The notes: generated by a model from the letters alone, not told the origin. 64,000 bases of DNA from Janthinobacterium sp. CG3 (GCF_000344615.1 NZ_KB467824.1:4660461-4724460); one strand, 5' to 3'; shown: positions 17,320 through 26,848, counted from the stretch's first letter. Numbers and translations are program-made.

Positions 17320-18480
17320 TCACGGTGTCAGCACGACCTTGCGGCAATCGTCTTCTTTCTTGTCGAACATGCGGTAGCCTTCGGCGGCTTGCTCCAGCGG
17401 TAGCCGGTGCGAAATGATGACGTCCGGGCGTAGCTTGCCGGCGTCGATAAAGTCGAGCAATTCCGGCATGAAACGCTGGACATGGGTCTGTCCGGCGCGG
17501 ATGCTAATACCTTTTTCGAACGCGTCGCCAAACAGGAAACCGTGGATGAAGCCGGCGTACAAGCCCGGCACGCTGACGGTGCCGCCACGGCGCACCGCCG
17601 CGATGCACTGGCGCAGCGCCTTGCCGCTACTGCCCTCAAGCTTCAAATTGGTCATCATCGTTTCCAGCGTGCTGCCCTTGGCTTCGAAGCCGACCGCGTC
17701 GATCACCGCGTCGACGCCACGTGAATTACTGCCTTCTATGATCATCTCGGCGGCGTCGACTTCATCGAAATTGAGCGGGATCACGCCGTATTGGCTGCGC
17801 GCGAACTCAAGCCGGTACGGATGGTGGTCGACCATGAAAATGGTTTCGGCGCCGAGCATGCGCGCACACGCGGCGGCCATCTGGCCGACCGGGCCGGCGC
17901 CGAAAATGGCCAGGCTGGAGCCTTTTCCCACGCCGGCGTTCAACACCGCCTGGTAACCCGTGGGCAAGATGTCGCTCAGAAACAGAACCTGCTCGTCAGC
18001 CAGGTTGGCGGGAATCTTGATCGGCCCCACGTTGGCCTTGGGTACCCGCGCATACTCGGCCTGGCCGCCCGGCACGCCCCCGTAAAAATGGCTGAAGCCG
18101 AATAGCGCCGCGCCGGAACGCAGGCTTTTCTTGTTGACGATCGTGCCACGGTCGGGGTTGGTGGTTTCGCACGCGGAAAACAACTGCATGTCGCAGAAAA
18201 AACAACTACCGCAGGCGATTACGAACGGCACCACCACGCGGTCGCCCTTGTCCAGCGCCGTCACCGCGGCGCCCTTGTCCACCACCACGCCCATGAATTC
18301 ATGGCCCAGGATATCGCCGGCGTCCATGCCGGGTACCTTGCCGCGGTACAGATGCAGATCGGAGCCGCAGATGGCGGTGGCGGTAATCTTGACGATGATG
18401 TCGTCGGGCGCCTGCAGCACCGGGTCGGGTACGGTATCGACTTTGACTTCGTGGGGGGAATGATAAACAAGCGCGCGCAT
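17320..18480 (-). CDS. zinc-dependent alcohol dehydrogenase (formaldehyde dehydrogenase-like MDR)
   Basis: 386 residues, medium-chain dehydrogenase/reductase. Catalytic zinc ligands sit in AICGSDLH and GHEFMG; the structural zinc lobe [15 protein letters not shown] has all four cysteines; the NAD-binding motif is [30 protein letters not shown] and the long C-terminal part resemble the glutathione-independent formaldehyde dehydrogenase/threonine dehydrogenase-like group, so the substrate is uncertain. ATG at 18480 has GGGAG 8 nt upstream. A lone gene with its own candidate promoter, and less extreme GC than its neighbours. Confidence 0.85.
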   Translation of the reverse strand: MRALVYHSPHEVKVDTVPDPVLQAPDDIIVKITATAICGSDLHLYRGKVPGMDAGDILGHEFMGVVVDKGAAVTALDKGDRVVVPFVIACGSCFFCDMQLFSACETTNPDRGTIVNKKSLRSGAALFGFSHFYGGVPGGQAEYARVPKANVGPIKIPANLADEQVLFLSDILPTGYQAVLNAGVGKGSSLAIFGAGPVGQMAAACARMLGAETIFMVDHHPYRLEFARSQYGVIPLNFDEVDAAEMIIEGSNSRGVDAVIDAVGFEAKGSTLETMMTNLKLEGSSGKALRQCIAAVRRGGTVSVPGLYAGFIHGFLFGDAFEKGISIRAGQTHVQRFMPELLDFIDAGKLRPDVIISHRLPLEQAAEGYRMFDKKEDDCRKVVLTP

Positions 18481-18504
18481 AGTATTGCTCCCTAAGTGAA
18501 TTGG

Positions 18505-18533
18505 TTCATATTCAGAGTAGCAAAATGGCTCAA
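18505..18533 (-). promoter_or_regulatory. candidate sigma-70 promoter of the alcohol dehydrogenase gene
   Basis: On the minus strand TTGAGC (18533-18528), a 17-nt spacer, then TATGAA (18510-18505), with the ATG 25 nt further on. Both hexamers match consensus at four of six positions, and the surrounding stretch is AT-rich for this genome. Confidence 0.4.
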
Positions 18534-18668
18534 CATTAACGTCAGTACACGCCGCTCAATAATGTAGGAAAAAACCTAGGGCGCCGGGGGGCGAAGAAAC
18601 CAAGGACATCGCCGACCCACGTGCCTACGCCGCCAGCCGCGTTGCGCCGACGGGATTGCCGCGGCTGG

Positions 18669-19562
18669 TCACGCCAGCTCCAGGATGCCGGCCAGCCAGT
18701 CGACGAACACCCGCACCCGCGGCGACAGGTGCTTGTTGTGGGAATACACGATGGCGACCGGCAGCGGCGCGGCGCGCCAGCGCGGCATCACCTCCTCCAA
18801 CTCGCCGGCGTCGAGCAGCGCCTCCATGCCCATGCGCGGCGCCTGGATCAGGCCCAGGCCGGCGCGGCAACTGGCGACGTAGGCTTCGGCGCTGCTGACC
18901 GAGATCAGGCTGCGCATCACCATCGAACGGGTCGCGCCGTCCTCCTGGTATTCCCAGTCGAAGTCGCGGCCGCTCTGGCTGGAAAAGAAGTTGACGGCGT
19001 AGTGGCGTGCCAGGTCGGCGGGGCTGTGCGGGCGGCCGTGCTGTTCCAGGTAGCTGGGCGCGGCGACGTTCACCTGGTGCAGCTCGCCGACGCGTTTGGC
19101 CACCAGGCTGGAGTCGCGCAGCGTGCCCACGCGCAGCGCGCAGTCGATGCCCTCGCCGACCAGGTCGGCGTAGCGGTCGTTCGACCCCAGCCGCACCTGT
19201 ATGTTCGGATACTGCCGGAAGAAATCGGGCAGCGCCGGGATCACCTGCAGGCGCGCGAAGCGTTCCGGCAGGTCGACCCGCACCGCGCCGCTGGGCAGGT
19301 GGTCGGGGCCGAGGAACAGGGCGTTGACGTCTTCAAGGTCGTTGAGCAGGCGGATGCAGCGCTCCAGGTAGATGCCGCCCTCGACCGTCAGGCTGACCTT
19401 GCGGGTGGTGCGCTGCAATAGCCGCACGCCGAGCTGCTGCTCGACGCTTTGCACGGCGTTCGTCACGGTCGGCTTGGGCAGGTCGAGCTGCTCGGCCGCC
19501 TGCGTGAAGCTCTTGCACTGCGCCACGCATTTGAAAATTTGCATCGCCTTCAGCTGGTCCAT
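18669..19562 (-). CDS. LysR-family transcriptional regulator
   Basis: 297 residues: N-terminal winged HTH (residues ~1-60; MDQLKAMQIFKCVAQCKSFT and AAEQLDLPKPTVTNAVQSVE) and a C-terminal periplasmic-binding-like effector domain. The PTVTNAVQSVEQQLGVRLLQRTTR stretch covers the recognition helix and wing. It is divergent from the aldo-keto reductase at 19708, with a shared 145-bp control region holding a 9-bp inverted repeat. The usual LysR logic predicts that it controls that gene and itself. The effector is unknown. Confidence 0.9.
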   Translation of the reverse strand: MDQLKAMQIFKCVAQCKSFTQAAEQLDLPKPTVTNAVQSVEQQLGVRLLQRTTRKVSLTVEGGIYLERCIRLLNDLEDVNALFLGPDHLPSGAVRVDLPERFARLQVIPALPDFFRQYPNIQVRLGSNDRYADLVGEGIDCALRVGTLRDSSLVAKRVGELHQVNVAAPSYLEQHGRPHSPADLARHYAVNFFSSQSGRDFDWEYQEDGATRSMVMRSLISVSSAEAYVASCRAGLGLIQAPRMGMEALLDAGELEEVMPRWRAAPLPVAIVYSHNKHLSPRVRVFVDWLAGILELA

Positions 19563-19600
19563 GTCGCCACCTTCCCGATTGTTTCGTTTTCTCGAATAAA

Positions 19601-19626
19601 GTAATAAATATTACCCCATTTATTAC
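19601..19626. promoter_or_regulatory. inverted repeat, candidate LysR operator
   Basis: GTAATAAAT (19601-19609) and ATTTATTAC (19618-19626) are perfect 9-bp inverted arms around an 8-nt spacer. The site lies midway between the divergent LysR and aldo-keto reductase genes, as a LysR activation site would. A shorter palindrome, GTAATAAATATTAC, is nested in its left half. Confidence 0.55.
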
Positions 19627-19707
19627 CGGAATCGTTAATTGCATAATGCTTCACCGGGCCAGGCACACGCCGCGCCCCCACCGCATCGCACCCTTGGGAG
19701 ATTCAAC

Positions 19708-20712
19708 ATGGAACATCGTCAACTTGGCCGCACCGGCCCGCAAGTGGCCCAACTCGGCCTCGGCCTGATGGGCATGTCCGACCTGTACGGCCCGGCCGAC
19801 CGCGGCGAGAGCCTAGCCACCATCCACGCCGCGCTGGAAGCCGGTGTGACGCTGCTCGACACCGGCGACTTCTACGGCATGGGGCACAACGAGCTGCTGC
19901 TGCGCGAGGCGCTGGCCGGCGGGCGGCGCGACAACGCCGTCGTCAGCGTCAAGTTCGGCGCGCTGCGCGACCCGGACGGCGGCTGGGGCGGCGTCGACGG
20001 CCGCCCGGTGGCGGTGAAAAATTTCGCCGCCTACTCGCTGCGGCGGCTGGGCACCGACCGCATTGACATCTACCGCCCGGCGCGGCTCGATCCGAACGTG
20101 CCGATCGAGGACACGGTGGGGGCCATCGCCGACCTGGTCAAGGCCGGCCACGTGCGCCACATCGGCCTGTCCGAGGTCGGCGCCGAGACCTTGCGCCGGG
20201 CCCACGCGGTGCATCCGATCAGCGACCTGCAGATCGAGTACTCGATGATTTCGCGCGGCGTCGAACGCGACATCCTGCCGGTTGCGCGCGAACTGGGTAT
20301 CGGCGTGACCGCCTACGGCGTGCTGTCGCGCGGCCTGATCAGCGGGCACTGGTCGAAGCAGCGCGAAGGCGAAGCGGACTTCCGCGGCCAGCTTAGCCCG
20401 CGCTTCCAGGGCGCCAACCTGACGCGCAACCTGGACCTGGTCGAGCGTGTGCGGGCGATCGCCGACGCGCTCGGCGTGACGGTGGCGCAGGTCGCCATCG
20501 CCTGGGTGGCGGCGCAGGGCGACGACATCGTGCCGCTGGTCGGCGCGCGCCGCCGCGACCGCCTGCGGGAGGCGCTGGGCGCGACCAGCGTCAAGTTGTC
20601 GGCGGCCGACCTGGCCCGGCTCGACGAGGCCATCCCGGCCGACGCGGCGGCGGGCGGCCGCTACAACGACTACCAACTCTCCCACCTCGACAGCGAGCGT
20701 TTGAATGGATAG
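19708..20712 (+). CDS. aldo/keto reductase
   Basis: 334 residues from ATG 19708 (GGGAG upstream). A TIM-barrel AKR: MEHRQLGRTGPQVAQLGLGLMGMSD N-terminus, catalytic Asp and Tyr in LLDTGDFYGMG, and Lys in VSVKFGAL. The usual catalytic His position (QHRVD in relatives) reads PARLD here, so the tetrad is incomplete. That may define a subfamily with altered chemistry. The C-terminal IVPLVGARRRDRLREALGA binds NADP. Divergent from LysR and probably under its control. The substrate is unknown; an aldehyde or quinone is plausible. Confidence 0.88.
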   Translation: MEHRQLGRTGPQVAQLGLGLMGMSDLYGPADRGESLATIHAALEAGVTLLDTGDFYGMGHNELLLREALAGGRRDNAVVSVKFGALRDPDGGWGGVDGRPVAVKNFAAYSLRRLGTDRIDIYRPARLDPNVPIEDTVGAIADLVKAGHVRHIGLSEVGAETLRRAHAVHPISDLQIEYSMISRGVERDILPVARELGIGVTAYGVLSRGLISGHWSKQREGEADFRGQLSPRFQGANLTRNLDLVERVRAIADALGVTVAQVAIAWVAAQGDDIVPLVGARRRDRLREALGATSVKLSAADLARLDEAIPADAAAGGRYNDYQLSHLDSERLNG

Positions 20713-20794
20713 GCAACTTTGTTGTTTTTGTCTTATCGCGTCCAAGCGCAGGCCGAATAATGTTGCTTACCCGCGCGCGTAAACGCCGGATTTT

Positions 20795-20900
20795 GTAGAT
20801 CGGGTTAGCCCGCGAGGGCGTAACCCGACAACGTCGGCCTGGGGCGGCGCGTCTCGCTTCGGCCAACATTGTCGGATTACGCTTCGCTATCCGACCTACG
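20795..20900. repeat. REP-like palindromic element, copy 2 (longest copy)
   Basis: Runs from GTAGATCGGGTTAGCCCG to GCTATCCGACCTACG and is imperfectly self-complementary: GGGCGTAACCCGACAA on the left pairs with TTGTCGGATTACGC on the right. It fills most of the 227-bp gap between the convergent aldo-keto reductase and lipoprotein genes, where it may also act as a terminator. Confidence 0.8.
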
Positions 20901-20939
20901 ACACGCCAACTCGCGGTTTTGATCCTGGCAAACGCAACG

Positions 20940-21353
20940 CTACTGCGCCGGCGCCGCCTCGAACACCAGCTTGTCGCCCTTGACCACGAAGCTGCCGACC
21001 AGCTGGCCGAGGTCGGCCTTGGGATCGTTCTGCAACTCGGTCAGGCTGTTGCAGGTGGTCGTTTCGACCTGCCACAACTGGTCGCCGAGGCGCAGGTTCC
21101 AGGTGCCGTCGCCGGCGGCGAACAGCTCGGCCTTCATGTCGCCGGCCGGCTCCGCGGTGGTCAGCCGGTGCAGGCGCTGGCACTCCGGCACGCGCGCGGC
21201 CACCAGCGAAACGGCCGCCTGGTCTTTCCAGAAATAGCTTTGCTGGCGGCGCAAGGTTAGCGAATGGTCGCGCCCGTCGATGTAGTAGGAGGCCGAATCG
21301 TCGACGCAGCCCGCCAGGAAAACAGCCATCAGAACGATCAGGGTCTTGCGCAT
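20940..21353 (-). CDS. small lipoprotein of unknown function, 137 aa
   Basis: 137 residues from ATG 21353 (MRKTLIVLMAVFLAGCVDD). A short signal peptide ends in the lipobox LAGC, so Cys16 should be lipidated; Asp at +2 and +3 could favour inner-membrane retention if the Lol rule applies. The mature part has no family I recognise; it holds two further cysteines (PECQRL, TTCNSL) that could pair. An in-frame extension to 21554 lacks a start region and is rejected. Convergent with the aldo-keto reductase across REP copy 2. Confidence 0.75.
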   Translation of the reverse strand: MRKTLIVLMAVFLAGCVDDSASYYIDGRDHSLTLRRQQSYFWKDQAAVSLVAARVPECQRLHRLTTAEPAGDMKAELFAAGDGTWNLRLGDQLWQVETTTCNSLTELQNDPKADLGQLVGSFVVKGDKLVFEAAPAQ

Positions 21354-21515
21354 GGGCGTCGCTTTCCAGTGTGTTGCTGCGGAAGGGGGAGGCTGGGGCC
21401 GGGGGAGGGCTGGCCAAATCTTTTTTTGCTTACGTGGCATTATATCGGTGCCCGCAGCCGCCGGCATGCACATTGTTAGCGCCTTGCCGGCAACCCCACT
21501 TGGAGAGAGCAAAAC

Positions 21516-22223
21516 ATGATCGATCTGTACTATTGGACCACGCCAAACGGCCATAAAGTGACGATGTTCTTGGAGGAGGCGGGCCTACCCTACCGCATCT
21601 TCCCGGTAAACATCGGCAAGGGCGAGCAATTCCGGCCCGAATTCCTGGCGATTGCGCCCAACAACCGCATTCCGGCGATCGTCGACCAGGCCCCGGCCGA
21701 CGGCGGCGCGGCGATTTCCCTGTTCGAATCCGGCGCGATCCTGCAATACCTGGCCGAGAAAAGCGGCCAGTTCCTGCCGGCCGACGTGCGCGGCCGCGCC
21801 GAAGTGACCCAGTGGCTGTTCTGGCAGATGGGCGGCTTGGGGCCGATGGCCGGACAGAACCACCATTTCGTCCAGTACGCGCCGGAAAAAATCCAGTACG
21901 CGATCGACCGCTACGTGAACGAAACCAACCGCCTGTACGGCGTGCTGGACCGGCGCTTGGCCGACCGCGCCTTCCTCGCCGGCGACGCGTATTCGATCGC
22001 CGACATGGCCGCCTACCCGTGGGTCGTGCCGCACGAGAAGCAGGGCCAGAAGCTGTCCGATTTTCCGCACCTGGCGCGCTGGTTCGCGGCCATCGCGGCG
22101 CGACCGGCGACCCGGCGCGCCTACGCCCGCGCCGACGAGGTTAATACCCAGCCGACCATGAGCGAGGAGGCCAAGCGCGTGATGTTCGGGCAAACCGCGG
22201 CGACGCTGAAACCAGCGGCGTAA
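21516..22223 (+). CDS. glutathione S-transferase-like disulfide oxidoreductase (YfcG type)
   Basis: 235 residues. N-terminal thioredoxin-like domain [15 protein letters not shown], with the TTPN motif whose Thr/Asn replaces the usual Tyr/Ser of GSTs, as in E. coli YfcG; NRIPAIVD holds the cis-Pro and [12 protein letters not shown] the glutathione gamma-Glu contact. The C-terminal helical domain includes [13 protein letters not shown] at 21516 follows GGAGAG. It acts on glutathione disulfide or xenobiotics. Its TAA stop (22221-22223) lies in REP copy 3, which it shares with the convergent helicase gene. Confidence 0.9.
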   Translation: MIDLYYWTTPNGHKVTMFLEEAGLPYRIFPVNIGKGEQFRPEFLAIAPNNRIPAIVDQAPADGGAAISLFESGAILQYLAEKSGQFLPADVRGRAEVTQWLFWQMGGLGPMAGQNHHFVQYAPEKIQYAIDRYVNETNRLYGVLDRRLADRAFLAGDAYSIADMAAYPWVVPHEKQGQKLSDFPHLARWFAAIAARPATRRAYARADEVNTQPTMSEEAKRVMFGQTAATLKPAA

Positions 22224-22280
22224 CCCGACTGGCGTCGACAGCGGCTCGGCGTCGGATTACGCTACGCTCATCCGACCTGC
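22217..22280. repeat. REP-like palindromic element, copy 3, shared by two gene ends
   Basis: GGCGTAACCCGACTGGCGTCG, the inverted GGCGTCGGATTACGC and a CATCCGACCTGC tail. The GST stop TAA (22221-22223) and the helicase stop (22257-22259) are both inside it. The last seven helicase codons (AGRMSVA) are also REP sequence. Confidence 0.8.
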
Positions 22281-25200
22281 GGAGGGTAACGCCATCAGCG
22301 GCAGTTGGCGCAGGAAGCTGGGCGCGTCGGTCTTGCGCAGACAAGCGTGCGCCACCGAAAAATGCGGCTGGTCGCGCCATACCGCGGCTTCGCCGATGAT
22401 GTAGATGTAGTGCTCGGCGCGGGTCAGCGCGACGTTCAGCAGGTTCGGCTTCGACGCCGCCCACGCCGCCGCGCCGGCGCTGCCGTGGTCGGCGCCCAGC
22501 ACCATCAGCACCATGCTTTGCTCCTTGCCCTGGAAGGTGTGCACGGTGCCGATCCGCTCCCGGCACCACAGTTCGAGTTCCTTGCGCTTCGGCGCGGCGC
22601 CGCTCCAGTCGATGCCGAGCAGGCGCTTCTTCACCTCGTTTTTAACCGCCTTGAACGGCGAGATGATGTACAGCGACGGCAGCGCGCCTTCGCGCCGGTA
22701 CAGCCGCACCAGCAGTTCCGCCACCAGCTCGATCTGCTGCGGTACCACCTGCTTGTACGCGGTCGCGCCGGCGACGTCGATCCAGGCGCTGTGCCCCAGG
22801 CCGGGCGCGTGCGCCGGCGGTTCGCGGTCGGCCAGGCCGAACACCATTTTGCCGCCGTAGGCGATCGCGTTCGACAACGCGAACATCGGGTCGGCGCAGC
22901 GCCGGTGCACCCGCAGCGGGCTGCCGATCCACAGCCCCTCGGCGGCGTCGCCGGCCACCAGCGTGCCGTAGGGGTTGGCGGCGTCGGCCAGGCGCTGCAC
23001 CGATACCTTGTCGGGCGCGTAGGCGGCGTCGGCGGTGTGCGGCGATTGCGCCGACAAGTCCCTGACCAGTTGCGCCGGCACGGTGAAGACCGGCTCGATC
23101 TGCAGCGGGTCGCCGACGACGACGGCGCGTTGGGCGCGCCACAGCGCGCCGACGGCCGCTTGCGGCACGGCCTGGCCGGCCTCGTCGATGAAGAGCCAGC
23201 CGAGCGACGCCGCGTCCATGCCGCGGAACTGCCGCGCGAACGAGGCGAAGGTGGTCGACACCACCGGCACCACCATGAACAGGCTTTGCCAGACCGGCGC
23301 GACGTGGGCGTCGTCGTCGGGGCGTTTGCCGTCCAGCAGCAGGGCGATGGCGAACAGGTTGCCGCCGAAGCCGGCGCCGCCCTTTTGCGCCACCTCGGCC
23401 AGCCAGGCCTCGTGCAGCGCCAGCGCCTTGGCGAACAGGGTCGAGCGCAGATGCGCCACGGCGGCGTCGTGCCACAGGCCGGCGATCTGCACCGCGTCGT
23501 CCTCCAGTTGCGCCAGGCTGGCCGGCGGCGCCAGGTCGGGGAAACGGGCGCGGCAGGCTTGCTGGCGGGCTTGCAGCGCGTCCCAGTCGCGTTGCATGGC
23601 CGCCAGGGCGCCCTGGGCCGCCGCCATGGCTGCGCCGGCGCGCGCGCGCTGCGATGCCAGCTCGCCGGCGATCAGGGTCTTGGCGGCGGCGATGGCGCGT
23701 CCGGCGGCGCGCTGCGCGTCGGCGTTGGCGGCCACGTCGGCGCGGTGGCCGCGCGCCGCCGCGGTGCGCAGCAGGCGCGCGAAAAAGCCCGGCGCGGCGC
23801 GGTCGAGCAAGCGCTCTTCCTCCTGCAGCGCGGCGCGGTGCTCAAGGTGGCCGGCGAGCGCGCGTTCGGCCTCGGCCAGCGCCCGTTGGACGGCGCCCTC
23901 CTGGGCCGCGGCCTGCTCGGCGGCCTCTAGTCCGGCGCGGCAGAACTGCTCGCGCGTGGCCGACCCGGCGCCGGCCCACAGGTCGGCGTAGTCGGCCAGC
24001 TCGGCCAGCGCCGCCTCGACGCTTTGCTCGGCGGCGCGGAACTCGGCGGCCGCTTGCTGGAAGCCGACGCCGCGGTGGCTGGCCAGCCACTGGCGGATGT
24101 GCTGCATCGCGCCGGGCTGGGCGGCGCGGTACGGCTCCTTGCCGTCGTAATAGAATTTCGAGACGAAGCGCTTGCGGTTTTCGCTCTTGCCGAGCGCGCA
24201 GGAAATCAGGCCCCACGGCGTGTCGCCGGGCGCCAGCGGCTTGACGCGGCCGTCGCTGCCCTCGGCCGCCAGGCGCTGCGCCACGGTTTGCAGATAGCTG
24301 GCGCCGGACCAGGCGGCGCCCAGCTGTTTGCGCTTGGGCAGGTCGGTCGAGATGTTTTCCACCGCCGCGTTGTTGGACGAGGCCACCACCATTTCGAAGC
24401 CGCACAGTGCGGGGATCAGGCGCGCGATGGTGGCTTGCTTGGTGTCGCCGTTGAAGCCGACCCTGACCTTGCCGCAAAAGGCGTCGGCCGCCTTGCCCAG
24501 GCGCGCCAGCACGGCGGCGCGGCGCACGATGTTCTCGGCGAAGATGTCGCGCAGCAGCGTGGTCTTGCCGGTGCCGGGCGGGCCGTTGACGGAAAACAGG
24601 CCGCCGTCGGCCAAGTGGCGCAGGCCGGCGTTGATGGCGAATTGCTGCATCAGGCTCATCGAGCGCTGGGCGTCTTCCAGCCAGTGGCCGCGGTTGCCGC
24701 GCAGCGGATGCAGCGTCTCGACGATGGCCTGGCGGCCGGCGTCGGTGTAGAGGTCGATGCGCTGCTCGCGCGCCAGCGGCGTCAGGTAGGCTTGCAGCGC
24801 GGCCGGCACGGCGCCGGCGCGCACCGCGCAGATGGCGCGCTCGATGTCTTCGATGTAAAAACTGTTCAGGATGTCGACCGCCGGCTCCGGTTCGATGTCG
24901 ACGTCGAAATCGAGTTCGCCGTTGTGCGACGGCTGCGACGGCTGCGCCGGGGCGGCGTCGTCGGCGCGTTCCCTCTGCGCCGGAATTTTCTCGGTGCTGA
25001 TTTCCAGCAGCGCCAGCGGTTGCCCGCGCGTTGGCGTGAAACTGGCCCACGCGGTGAATAGCTCGAACAGCGCGACGATGTCGGCGCCGCTCATGGCCGC
25101 CGTCGGCGTGCCGTCGGGCTCGGACGCCAACGCCGCGCGGCAAGCGGCGCGGAAGTTCTGCAAGCGGTCCTTCAGGTCTTGCAGCGCGGCGTCGAAGGCG

Positions 25201-25631
25201 TCCAGCCCCAGTCCGGCCACGCCCTGGCCGAGCGCCCACGGCACGGTCGACACCGACACCGGGTCGAAATTCGGCTCGCCGAAGGCGTTCAGGGCGATCC
25301 GGGCGAAGCAGGAGCGCCCTTGCAGGCTGTCTTTTTCGGCCTCCTCCATTTGTTCGTGGGCGGAAGCGGGCGCCTTGCTGGCGCTGGCGATCTCGGCCTT
25401 GTCGAACACGCCGAGGAACAGCTTGAAGCCGTTGATTCTCAGGTCGGGCGGCACGCTCATCTGCGACAGGAAGCCCGCCGGCTGGCTCGCCAGGTCGGCG
25501 CGCGCGAGCCAGCGCAACTTCCAGTCGTCTTGCGTGTCGCTCACTTGCGCCAGATCAAACGGAACGAAAAATTCGATCTTGTGCCAGTACTCCAAAATGT
25601 CGAGAAGACGCTGCTGTTCTGCCTGATTCAT
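22257..25631 (-). CDS. superfamily 1 (UPF1-like) DNA/RNA helicase with coiled-coil insert
   Basis: 1124 residues. Walker A is GPPGTGKTTLLRD (~340). Motif II is LFIDEAGQAVPQAA; then VVVGDPLQIEPVF (motif III), GTVHTFQGKEQSMVLM and NVALTRAEHYIYIIG (motifs V-VI), an order typical of UPF1-like SF1 helicases. Between motifs I and II lies a long Ala/Glu/Gln/Arg-rich helical region (~540-720), probably a coiled coil. Residues ~1-250 match nothing I know. The C-terminal seven residues come from a REP element. Relatives of this architecture occur in some defence islands, but no partner gene is adjacent and the function is unassigned. ATG at 25631 without a clear ribosome site. Confidence 0.85.
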   Translation of the reverse strand: MNQAEQQRLLDILEYWHKIEFFVPFDLAQVSDTQDDWKLRWLARADLASQPAGFLSQMSVPPDLRINGFKLFLGVFDKAEIASASKAPASAHEQMEEAEKDSLQGRSCFARIALNAFGEPNFDPVSVSTVPWALGQGVAGLGLDAFDAALQDLKDRLQNFRAACRAALASEPDGTPTAAMSGADIVALFELFTAWASFTPTRGQPLALLEISTEKIPAQRERADDAAPAQPSQPSHNGELDFDVDIEPEPAVDILNSFYIEDIERAICAVRAGAVPAALQAYLTPLAREQRIDLYTDAGRQAIVETLHPLRGNRGHWLEDAQRSMSLMQQFAINAGLRHLADGGLFSVNGPPGTGKTTLLRDIFAENIVRRAAVLARLGKAADAFCGKVRVGFNGDTKQATIARLIPALCGFEMVVASSNNAAVENISTDLPKRKQLGAAWSGASYLQTVAQRLAAEGSDGRVKPLAPGDTPWGLISCALGKSENRKRFVSKFYYDGKEPYRAAQPGAMQHIRQWLASHRGVGFQQAAAEFRAAEQSVEAALAELADYADLWAGAGSATREQFCRAGLEAAEQAAAQEGAVQRALAEAERALAGHLEHRAALQEEERLLDRAAPGFFARLLRTAAARGHRADVAANADAQRAAGRAIAAAKTLIAGELASQRARAGAAMAAAQGALAAMQRDWDALQARQQACRARFPDLAPPASLAQLEDDAVQIAGLWHDAAVAHLRSTLFAKALALHEAWLAEVAQKGGAGFGGNLFAIALLLDGKRPDDDAHVAPVWQSLFMVVPVVSTTFASFARQFRGMDAASLGWLFIDEAGQAVPQAAVGALWRAQRAVVVGDPLQIEPVFTVPAQLVRDLSAQSPHTADAAYAPDKVSVQRLADAANPYGTLVAGDAAEGLWIGSPLRVHRRCADPMFALSNAIAYGGKMVFGLADREPPAHAPGLGHSAWIDVAGATAYKQVVPQQIELVAELLVRLYRREGALPSLYIISPFKAVKNEVKKRLLGIDWSGAAPKRKELELWCRERIGTVHTFQGKEQSMVLMVLGADHGSAGAAAWAASKPNLLNVALTRAEHYIYIIGEAAVWRDQPHFSVAHACLRKTDAPSFLRQLPLMALPSAGRMSVA

Positions 25632-26007
25632 GGTGATAAATGGTGGTGGTAAGGCGTGGTGCCGGTGCGATGGTTGGGTGCTTGCATGGATAGCGTCGCG
25701 CTAGCGGACGCGCCACAGGCGCAGCATAGCGGGTTTTCGGCCGCAAGTGCCGGCGCGCGCGCAGGAGCCGAGGGAAAGACCGGGGGAATACTGGGGAAAT
25801 GTGCCCGCGCCGCGCCGGTGCGCGCGCCGCCGCGAGCGCCGCGGCGATTTTCGTGTCGATTCTTGCGCGGGAAACAGCTTCCGCCGCGAAAAGCGCAAGC
25901 CGGCCGGGAAAAGCATAAACTTTTTCGGTTGGGCCCTGTCTATTTGCTAAGGCCGGCGATTCAGTTGGCGCCGTCTATCCGATCAACCGACGCAGACTGG
26001 AGCAAAT
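25632..26007. other. 376-bp divergent intergenic region
   Basis: Separates the leftward helicase from the rightward membrane-protein gene. It is GC-rich apart from an AT-richer patch at ~25905-25955. A CGCCGCG/CGCGGCG inverted repeat occurs near 25836-25855. I see no credible promoter pair, RNA gene or ORF. Confidence 0.4.
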
Positions 26008-26829
26008 ATGCAATCGCAAATCACCGAGTGGAGCACCGCCCTGATGACTTCCCTGGCTGCGGCCATGGCGATGTTTTTTTCGTCGATCCCGAAAATCATC
26101 GGCTTCGCCGTCATCCTCATCGCCGGCTGGCTGATCGCGGCGGTGATTGAAAAAGCCGTCGCCGCGCTGCTGCGCACGGTCAAGTTCAACGAACTGTCGC
26201 AGCGCTCCGGCTTCTCCGACTTCGTGCAAAAAATGGGCACCGGGAGCGACGCGTCCGGCATGATCGGCATGGTCGTGAAGTGGTTCGTGCGGCTGGTGGC
26301 GCTGGTGGTGGCCTTCGACGCGCTGGGCTTGCCGGCGGTGTCGGACGTGCTGCGCCAATTGCTGCTGTGGCTGCCGAACGTGGTGGTGGCGCTGGTGGTG
26401 CTGGTGATCGCCGGCCTGGCCGCGCGGGCCTTGAGCAGCCTGGTGCGCGGCGCCGCCGCCGAGGGCGGGCTGGGCAACCCGGACTTGCTGGCGAAGGTCG
26501 CCTCCGGGTTGATCTGGGCCTTCGGCATCGTCGTCGCGGTCAACCAGATCGGCATCGCGACGACGCTGGTCAACACCCTGTTCATGGCGGTGGTGGGTGC
26601 GCTGGCGCTGGCGCTGGGCCTGTCGTTCGGCCTGGGCGGGCGCGAGACGGCGGCGCAGATCGTGCGCAACTGGTACCACCGCGGCCAGCGCAACGCCGAC
26701 CAGCTTGAGCGCAGCGTGCGCGCCGCCGCCGACATGGTCGACGACGCCGGCGGCATGGCGATGGGGCAGGGCGCGGCCGTCGGCTCGCTGACCGAAAGGC
26801 GTACGATGCAGCGCCGCGCCGCCAGCTAG
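26008..26829 (+). CDS. MscS-superfamily-like membrane protein with conserved TM-helix repeats (CmpX-like)
   Basis: 273 residues from ATG 26008 (GGAG 5 nt upstream). Several membrane segments are visible: IIGFAVILIAGWLIAAVIE, FVRLVALVVAFDAL, LLWLPNVVVALVVLVIAGL and TTLVNTLFMAVVGALALALG. The 'FAVILIAGW...' and 'LPNVVVALVVLVIAG' helices match the conserved TM-helix repeat seen in small MscS-related proteins. The glycine-rich ALGLSFGLGGRETA resembles the pore-lining helix of MscS. No large cytoplasmic MscS domain follows. Probable inner-membrane channel or membrane-stress protein. Confidence 0.8.
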   Translation: MQSQITEWSTALMTSLAAAMAMFFSSIPKIIGFAVILIAGWLIAAVIEKAVAALLRTVKFNELSQRSGFSDFVQKMGTGSDASGMIGMVVKWFVRLVALVVAFDALGLPAVSDVLRQLLLWLPNVVVALVVLVIAGLAARALSSLVRGAAAEGGLGNPDLLAKVASGLIWAFGIVVAVNQIGIATTLVNTLFMAVVGALALALGLSFGLGGRETAAQIVRNWYHRGQRNADQLERSVRAAADMVDDAGGMAMGQGAAVGSLTERRTMQRRAAS

Positions 26830-26848
26830 CGCGTCGGCGTTGAATTCA

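Noticed and set aside
15546..17417. Plus-strand 623-codon frame across nudC
   Set aside because: Overlaps nudC and the hypothetical gene in a different frame; no recognisable domain.
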